10,657 bases of DNA from an uncultured Bacteroides sp. (lineage in GTDB: Bacteria > Bacteroidota > Bacteroidia > Bacteroidales > Bacteroidaceae). A program made the position numbers and the translations under genes. Location of the stretch: contig USSR01000186.1 of NCBI GenBank assembly GCA_900557355.1, positions 1-10,657 on the forward strand. The letters are read 5' to 3'. A model generated the notes under the pieces. It saw only the letters and a program-made list of their open reading frames with translations, was not told where the DNA came from and ran no database searches. This document shows, piece by piece, positions 6,697-10,657 of this stretch (its first letter is position 1; every line of letters starts with the position of its first letter).

Positions 6697-8307
6697 ATGT
6701 ACCTTATAAACAGTATGAAAAGCTATTCTATTGAAAACATCAGAATACAAGATATATTACTTATATCAATTTGCATATTACTGTTCTTAAATAGAGCTGT
6801 ACCTATTGACTACTCATCAATTTGGCGAGTGACTGTATTATGCCTTATATATACGTGTATACGCATTATGCCAAAACGACAGTGCTATTGCCTATTATAC
6901 ATAGTCTGTATTTGGGGAATTACCGAAGTAATCATTTCAACACTTCAAAAAGTGAATTATTTAGAGAGCAATCATCATGATTTCGGAATCACAGGAACGT
7001 TTGGAAATCCAGGACCATTAGGCGGATTATTAGCAGTATGCTGGATAGTATCTATTTTTTTCATTTATGAAAACATACAAAACAAGCATCGTATATTAAC
7101 ATTATCATTTTGCATGATAGCCTGTTTTATTTTATATGGTTTACTATTATCTGGTTCACGCGCCGGGTGGACAGCTGCATTGGTAGGAAGCATGATATTC
7201 CTATGGCAATGGTTAAAAAGAAAACATACAATCAAAGTCAAACCAACTCTTTTGAAATCAGGTTTTCTGCTTATCATCACCGTTTTTATCATATCAATCT
7301 ACTTTATAAGAAGAGATTCGGCAGATGGCCGATTGCTAATATGGTATAACACAATAAAGATGATAGAAGATTATCCTCTATTCGGTATTGGGACCGGAGG
7401 ATGGCAAGCTAATTACATGCTTTACCAAGCTGAATATTTCTTACAAGCTACAAATTCTCCATACACATTATTAGCTGACAACATTTTTTATACATACAAC
7501 GAATTTTTATATATAACAGCAGAACAGGGAATAGTTGGATTAGTTGTTGTTTCATGGTTGTTTTATGCATTATTTAGTTATAAAGAAAAGAATAATACTG
7601 ACCATTGTCTGAAATCCGCCTTAACCACTTTCCTAGTCTTCTCTTTTTTTTCTTATCCTGGCCAGGTTTTTCCATTAGAAATATTATTCATCAGCATAAT
7701 AGGAATGATGAAAAGCAAAACCATAAAAGTGTTTACAATATCTATTTTAGCAAAATACATCGTTAGAAGTATAGCCTCCATCTCTATTATATGTATATCA
7801 ATCTGGTCCTATCATATTTACCATAAAACTTTTACCACAATTATCAGGATAGTGGATAAAAATAAAATATCCGAAGAAGCCCATTCTCAACTATCCACAT
7901 TATACCCATTATTTTGTTATAATCCACAGTTAATGTACATCTACTCAAAAAGTAGTTTGGAAGATTATCCTTTAAATACAAAACCACAAATATTACAAAC
8001 AGCTGCCCGAATTGCTCCTAATAGTGAACTATATATCAAGATGGGAGATTTTTGGAAACAAAAAAGAGATTACGCTCAAGCTGAAGCATGCTATCAAACG
8101 GCTGCTGCCATGATTCCACATCATATCACTCCTTCGTACAAATTATTCCAGCTTTATATAGACAAAGGAAATATAAATGCAGCCATCGACATGGGAAATT
8201 ATCTTTTAAAACAACCGATAAAGAAAAAAGGAACAAAAGCTTTACGAATGGAAGCTGAAATTTTAGAGTTTCTTCATAAAGAAAAGAATATAAAGAAAAC
8301 ACAATAA
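6697..8307 (+). CDS. O-antigen ligase/polymerase-like (Wzy_C) membrane protein with C-terminal TPRs
   Basis: A 536-residue polytopic inner-membrane protein. About ten hydrophobic segments span residues ~18-365. The Wzy_C core is marked by TGTFGNPGPLGG, the GSRAGW motif (153-158, Arg155), DGR (210-212, Arg212), FGIGTGGW (229-236) and the YNEFLYITAEQGIVGL segment (267 onward). Ligases usually have a His in the H-N-x-x-L part of this last motif; here the position is Tyr267. From ~440 to 511 there are two TPR-like helical pairs (GDFWKQKRDYAQAEACYQTA, then YIDKGNINAAIDMG). Family members join or polymerise undecaprenyl-linked glycans in the periplasm, or transfer them to lipid A-core or to proteins; the acceptor is unknown here. 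No glycosyltransferase or flippase gene is adjacent, which is unusual for a polysaccharide locus. Met7 at 6715 is an alternative start. A weak CATCTTTA box (6651-6658) may be its promoter. Confidence 0.88.
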   Translation: MYLINSMKSYSIENIRIQDILLISICILLFLNRAVPIDYSSIWRVTVLCLIYTCIRIMPKRQCYCLLYIVCIWGITEVIISTLQKVNYLESNHHDFGITGTFGNPGPLGGLLAVCWIVSIFFIYENIQNKHRILTLSFCMIACFILYGLLLSGSRAGWTAALVGSMIFLWQWLKRKHTIKVKPTLLKSGFLLIITVFIISIYFIRRDSADGRLLIWYNTIKMIEDYPLFGIGTGGWQANYMLYQAEYFLQATNSPYTLLADNIFYTYNEFLYITAEQGIVGLVVVSWLFYALFSYKEKNNTDHCLKSALTTFLVFSFFSYPGQVFPLEILFISIIGMMKSKTIKVFTISILAKYIVRSIASISIICISIWSYHIYHKTFTTIIRIVDKNKISEEAHSQLSTLYPLFCYNPQLMYIYSKSSLEDYPLNTKPQILQTAARIAPNSELYIKMGDFWKQKRDYAQAEACYQTAAAMIPHHITPSYKLFQLYIDKGNINAAIDMGNYLLKQPIKKKGTKALRMEAEILEFLHKEKNIKKTQ

Positions 8308-8368
8308 GTATCTACCACAGTACAAGTCAGCTATCACACATCTGCCATCTGTAACCCATTAGATTACT

Positions 8369-8398
8369 GAAGAAAGTCTATAAGCAGACTTTGGCTTC
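8369..8398. other. hairpin in the convergent intergenic region
   Basis: AAAGTCT (8373-8379) and AGACTTT (8386-8392) form a perfect 7-bp stem with a 6-base loop. It can be extended past a two-base bulge by GAAG (8369-8372) pairing with CTTC (8395-8398). It lies just upstream of the terminator and may assist 3'-end formation for the ligase-like gene, or for the facing gene on the other strand. Confidence 0.5.
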
Positions 8399-8409
8399 CT
8401 TGATAGAGA

Positions 8410-8443
8410 CCGCAATATCTAATATTGGGGACTAAATTTTTTT
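8410..8443 (+). terminator. rho-independent terminator of the ligase-like gene
   Basis: CAATAT (8413-8418) and ATATTG (8422-8427) form a perfect stem around CTA, extended across one mismatch by CC (8410-8411) with GG (8429-8430). A run of seven T follows at 8437-8443. It lies about 100 bp after the stop codon of the ligase-like gene and 35 bp before the stop of the facing gene. Confidence 0.6.
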
Positions 8444-8477
8444 CCTTGAAATTGTCTTTTTGCACAAATCTTTTCTT

Positions 8478-9821
8478 TTAATATCCCGCATACATTTTAT
8501 AGAGTTTATCAAAATAATCTCTTGAAATATTACTATTCTTTCCGGCCATATTTTTGTAGTAATATAACATTCCTTGGTAATAAGCCTTATAGTCAAACAG
8601 TCCTTGATTATTAAATGGATAGTTCTGTATCGTTCCATCCCCCTGAATGAATCTATATGACGTACGCATCGGATTAGCTTGGAGGGCTATAAAATATTTA
8701 CCGAAAATATCATAATAAGAATACTTACTGGATTGATTTTGTTTTCGCGGTTGCTTATTTACCCCAAATGAATAAATCGTTCGTACTGCGCTTTCTCCTT
8801 GCATCGCAGCGATCCATTTTGTTCGAGCGATAGCTTCTGTTACAATACTATCAGTTTCCGCGTCCGGACTGTTTGAAATTTCTATATGACTAGTCGTACC
8901 ATCCTTTTCTATAACAAACGAGCCATTCAGAACCATTTTTTTATCAACTATAACATCACACATAATATTTTTCAAGAAATTACCCTCTTCATTGTATTTT
9001 GCCTTTATTTCTGGATTAAAAACGATCATATCCGGATCAGTTGGTTTGCTTCTTGTATTACAAAAAACATCATCACGATACACTATTAATGGCAAAAGCA
9101 TTCCATCATTATCGGTTTTTATAATAATCTTATCACATATAGTAACATCAATTGGAGTTGTTCTATCAGCAATGGCCGGTTCCCATTTAGGAGATTTTTT
9201 TAATAAATCCTCTATCGCACATTTTACAATATCATTCTTACACTGTAATATAGATATATTATTTACCTTTCCTTTTTTAGTTATTGTATACTGAAAAAGT
9301 AATGTATCTGAATAACATTTCAGTGTTGATGGTATTTGAATATTGTTGTGTATCCATTGAACAAACTTGTCCCTGCTATTAAAAGGACTCGTAGGAATAT
9401 TCGATAAACGCGGTGGAATATGCATAGTTACTTGTTGTATTTGTTCCCGTTTATCTTCAGGAATATATTGATGAAAATCAATTAGCATATATTTATATAT
9501 ATCTTTAGGTTGACTTCCATTATATCGACATCGAGGAGCTTTACTTATGACATCCATAATTTCTTTCTCAAAAGCAGGATTTAATGTATTCAGTATGCTT
9601 GTTATGAAAACTTTTCCATCCCAAGATGCACTAATACAAACTTGTTCAATGCCAGCTATTCCATATTTGTACGCTTCTTGAGGAAATTGAATATTACTTA
9701 AAATCCATGATGGCATCTCGTCAAGAGTCATTAAAGATTCTTTGGTACTTCCTGCATTTATCTGAGCAGAAGTATATACATTAAAAAATACAGCAATGAA
9801 AAGGCTAATAATTTTATTCAT
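8478..9821 (-). CDS. secreted protein with three TonB C-terminal-like domains
   Basis: A 447-residue protein with a cleavable signal peptide (MNKIISLFIAVFFNVYTSAQ, cleavage near 20) in place of the N-terminal anchor and Pro-rich spacer of a true TonB. Three TonB_C-like units are visible. Unit 1 (~37-117) has FPQEAYKYGIAGIEQV, then a 'DGK' turn at 68-70 and APRCRYNG. Unit 2 (~153-233) has FVQWIHNNIQIP, KKGKV (182-186) and SPKWEPA (210-216), the clearest match to the family's P-x-W-x-P-A ending. Unit 3 (~283-352) has a KDG turn (306-308), a conserved-looking helix and TKWIAAMQG. The C-terminal ~80 residues are Tyr-rich and unassigned. Related Bacteroidetes proteins use such domains in the periplasm, but without the membrane anchor energy coupling to outer-membrane receptors is unlikely; binding of peptides or receptor TonB-box segments is the inference. 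It is a single-gene transcript that converges on the ligase-like gene. Confidence 0.86.
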   Translation of the reverse strand: MNKIISLFIAVFFNVYTSAQINAGSTKESLMTLDEMPSWILSNIQFPQEAYKYGIAGIEQVCISASWDGKVFITSILNTLNPAFEKEIMDVISKAPRCRYNGSQPKDIYKYMLIDFHQYIPEDKREQIQQVTMHIPPRLSNIPTSPFNSRDKFVQWIHNNIQIPSTLKCYSDTLLFQYTITKKGKVNNISILQCKNDIVKCAIEDLLKKSPKWEPAIADRTTPIDVTICDKIIIKTDNDGMLLPLIVYRDDVFCNTRSKPTDPDMIVFNPEIKAKYNEEGNFLKNIMCDVIVDKKMVLNGSFVIEKDGTTSHIEISNSPDAETDSIVTEAIARTKWIAAMQGESAVRTIYSFGVNKQPRKQNQSSKYSYYDIFGKYFIALQANPMRTSYRFIQGDGTIQNYPFNNQGLFDYKAYYQGMLYYYKNMAGKNSNISRDYFDKLYKMYAGY

Positions 9822-9863
9822 AATATTGTTCTTTCTATAAGATGTTTTGTTTATTGCACAATG

Positions 9864-9871
9864 TAAAGATA
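9864..9871 (-). promoter_or_regulatory. possible -7 element for the triple TonB_C-like gene
   Basis: On the minus strand this reads TATCTTTA, matching TAnnTTTG except for the last base, 43-50 bp upstream of the ATG at 9821. Upstream of it (9882-9888) is only a T-rich tract rather than a clear TTTG -33 element, so the call is tentative. The rest of 9822-9960 shows nothing else I can support. Confidence 0.4.
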
Positions 9872-9960
9872 GTGATAAAATAAAAAAACGTATACATAGA
9901 AAAATACACTAACGTGGTAAAATTATACATATTTCATCGACCAAAGCCTTTTTTTCGAAG

Positions 9961-10657
9961 CTACTTTTTCCTCAAATATTCATAACCGAAGCGACAGTAC
10001 AGACACTTTCGCTTATCACAGTACTCTTTTTGCAACTGTATCAATGCCTGACTATCCGCCGCACTGACAACCGGAAGCCCGGCATCACTCCACGAACGGA
10101 TAATATGATTGCTCTCCGCCTTCAATTCTTCCAGAAAACGTCCGGCACGTTCACACATTCGTTCATCTGCCTTATGCAGACCGTATGTATAAAGAAAAGG
10201 AACCACTGTATTAATGATAATCAAATCCTTGGAACGCTCTCCCATCGCCTTCTCCTTTTGTGAAGAAAGTCGTCCGAATAAATAATGATTTTCCCAATAG
10301 GGAGACGTACGGGCATCCAGTAAGTTTCTCACATCCACCAGAGTTTCCGCTTCCAACAAACGTGAAAACAACTTATCCCCTTTCTGATAGAGATAAGCTA
10401 ATTGCGCCAAGCGAATATGCGGAAAGTTTTCCGGACGAAGCCGTAGAAAACGCCATAAAGTAGCATCCATCCCCTGCCCGATTTCAAATTTTCGCTGCAA
10501 ATAACGAAACTCTTTGCAAAGACGAATACTATACTCGTCTTCCTGTTCCTTTTTCAGAAACGTTTCTTCCAACAATCCCGCCAAACCATAGAAAAAAGCC
10601 TCTATCTGAAACAAATCATTCCGGTGCTTATCCAGCGCACGAAACGGTAATAATCTG
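9961..10657 (-). CDS. DUF2851-like protein, C-terminal part (runs off the right edge)
   Basis: The last ~232 residues of a soluble protein whose beginning lies beyond the window. The frame stays open through position 10657: upstream of a TTG at 10612-10614 the sequence continues ...LPFRALDKHRND before LFQIEAFFYGLAGLLEE, so that TTG is not the start. The pattern of a short 'LFQ-E-A--YG-AG-LEE' helix, an Arg/Pro-rich middle (LRPENFPHIRLAQLA), and the C-terminal Cys cluster KRKCLYCRFGYEYL fits the Bacteroidetes DUF2851 family (about 420 residues in full), known only as conserved and of unknown function. The two Cys near the end (C-x-x-C) with an earlier Cys in EYCDK could bind a metal, but that is inference. 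Base composition is higher in GC than the genes to its left, as expected of a core chromosomal gene. Confidence 0.85.
   Translation of the reverse strand, partial: RLLPFRALDKHRNDLFQIEAFFYGLAGLLEETFLKKEQEDEYSIRLCKEFRYLQRKFEIGQGMDATLWRFLRLRPENFPHIRLAQLAYLYQKGDKLFSRLLEAETLVDVRNLLDARTSPYWENHYLFGRLSSQKEKAMGERSKDLIIINTVVPFLYTYGLHKADERMCERAGRFLEELKAESNHIIRSWSDAGLPVVSAADSQALIQLQKEYCDKRKCLYCRFGYEYLRKK

Noticed and set aside
8886..9294. Two overlapping open frames on the + strand opposite the triple TonB_C-like gene
   Set aside because: They are antisense to a gene with clear signal peptide and domain structure, have no family resemblance and no promoter.
8478..9821. A genuine TonB energy transducer
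   Set aside because: There is no N-terminal anchor with Pro-rich spacer; the hydrophobic start ends in a TSAQ-type cleavage site, and there are no exbB/exbD genes nearby.
10612..10614. TTG as the start codon of the right-edge gene
   Set aside because: The same frame stays open to the window edge and the upstream residues fit the DUF2851-like family, so the gene is simply cut by the window.

Overview
The window looks like a chromosomal segment of a Bacteroides-type gut bacterium (order Bacteroidales). The signs are: start sites preceded by A/T-rich sequence without a clear Shine-Dalgarno; a -7 element fitting the Bacteroides consensus TAnnTTTG; signal peptides ending in the '..FSQ' / '..TAQ' style; lipoproteins with short lipoboxes; and protein families typical of this group (a DUF4348-like lipoprotein, a DUF2851-like protein, a transglutaminase-like lipoprotein).

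Layout. (1) Left edge, 1-248: the 3' end of an unrecognised gene on the + strand. It converges on a minus-strand lipoprotein gene (331-891), and between them lies a palindromic array of the heptamer AAGTATY. (2) 892-1177: a divergent intergenic region with a good promoter for the minus-strand lipoprotein, a weaker one for the rightward genes, and two copies of TAATGTAC spaced 21 bp apart. (3) 1178-6521: a tight rightward operon of five genes, all encoding exported proteins: a transglutaminase-like lipoprotein; a helical periplasmic protein that I read as four diverged copies of a ~78-residue unit; a lipoprotein with a C-terminal HExxH zincin domain; and two paralogous small secreted beta-rich proteins whose genes overlap by 4 bp. 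(4) 6522-6696: an intergenic stretch with two hairpins. (5) 6697-8307: a polytopic O-antigen ligase/polymerase-like (Wzy_C) membrane protein with C-terminal TPRs, closed by a rho-independent terminator. (6) 8478-9821: a convergent minus-strand gene for a secreted protein with three TonB C-terminal-like domains and no membrane anchor. (7) 9961 to the right edge, minus strand: the C-terminal part of a DUF2851-like protein.

The middle block (about 1.0-9.9 kb) is clearly more AT-rich than the flanking conserved genes, which suggests an accessory region inserted between core genes. Its genes appear to form a cell-envelope system: five exported proteins made from one transcript, including one predicted cysteine-type enzyme and one predicted zinc metallopeptidase, next to a glycan-polymerase/ligase-like membrane enzyme and a secreted multi-TonB_C protein. 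No function has been established from the sequence. The most testable ideas are that the tandem small beta proteins are partners or inhibitors of the metallopeptidase, and that the ligase-like protein acts on a glycan or glycoprotein linked to the cassette. No rRNA, tRNA, CRISPR array, transposase or integrase was seen.
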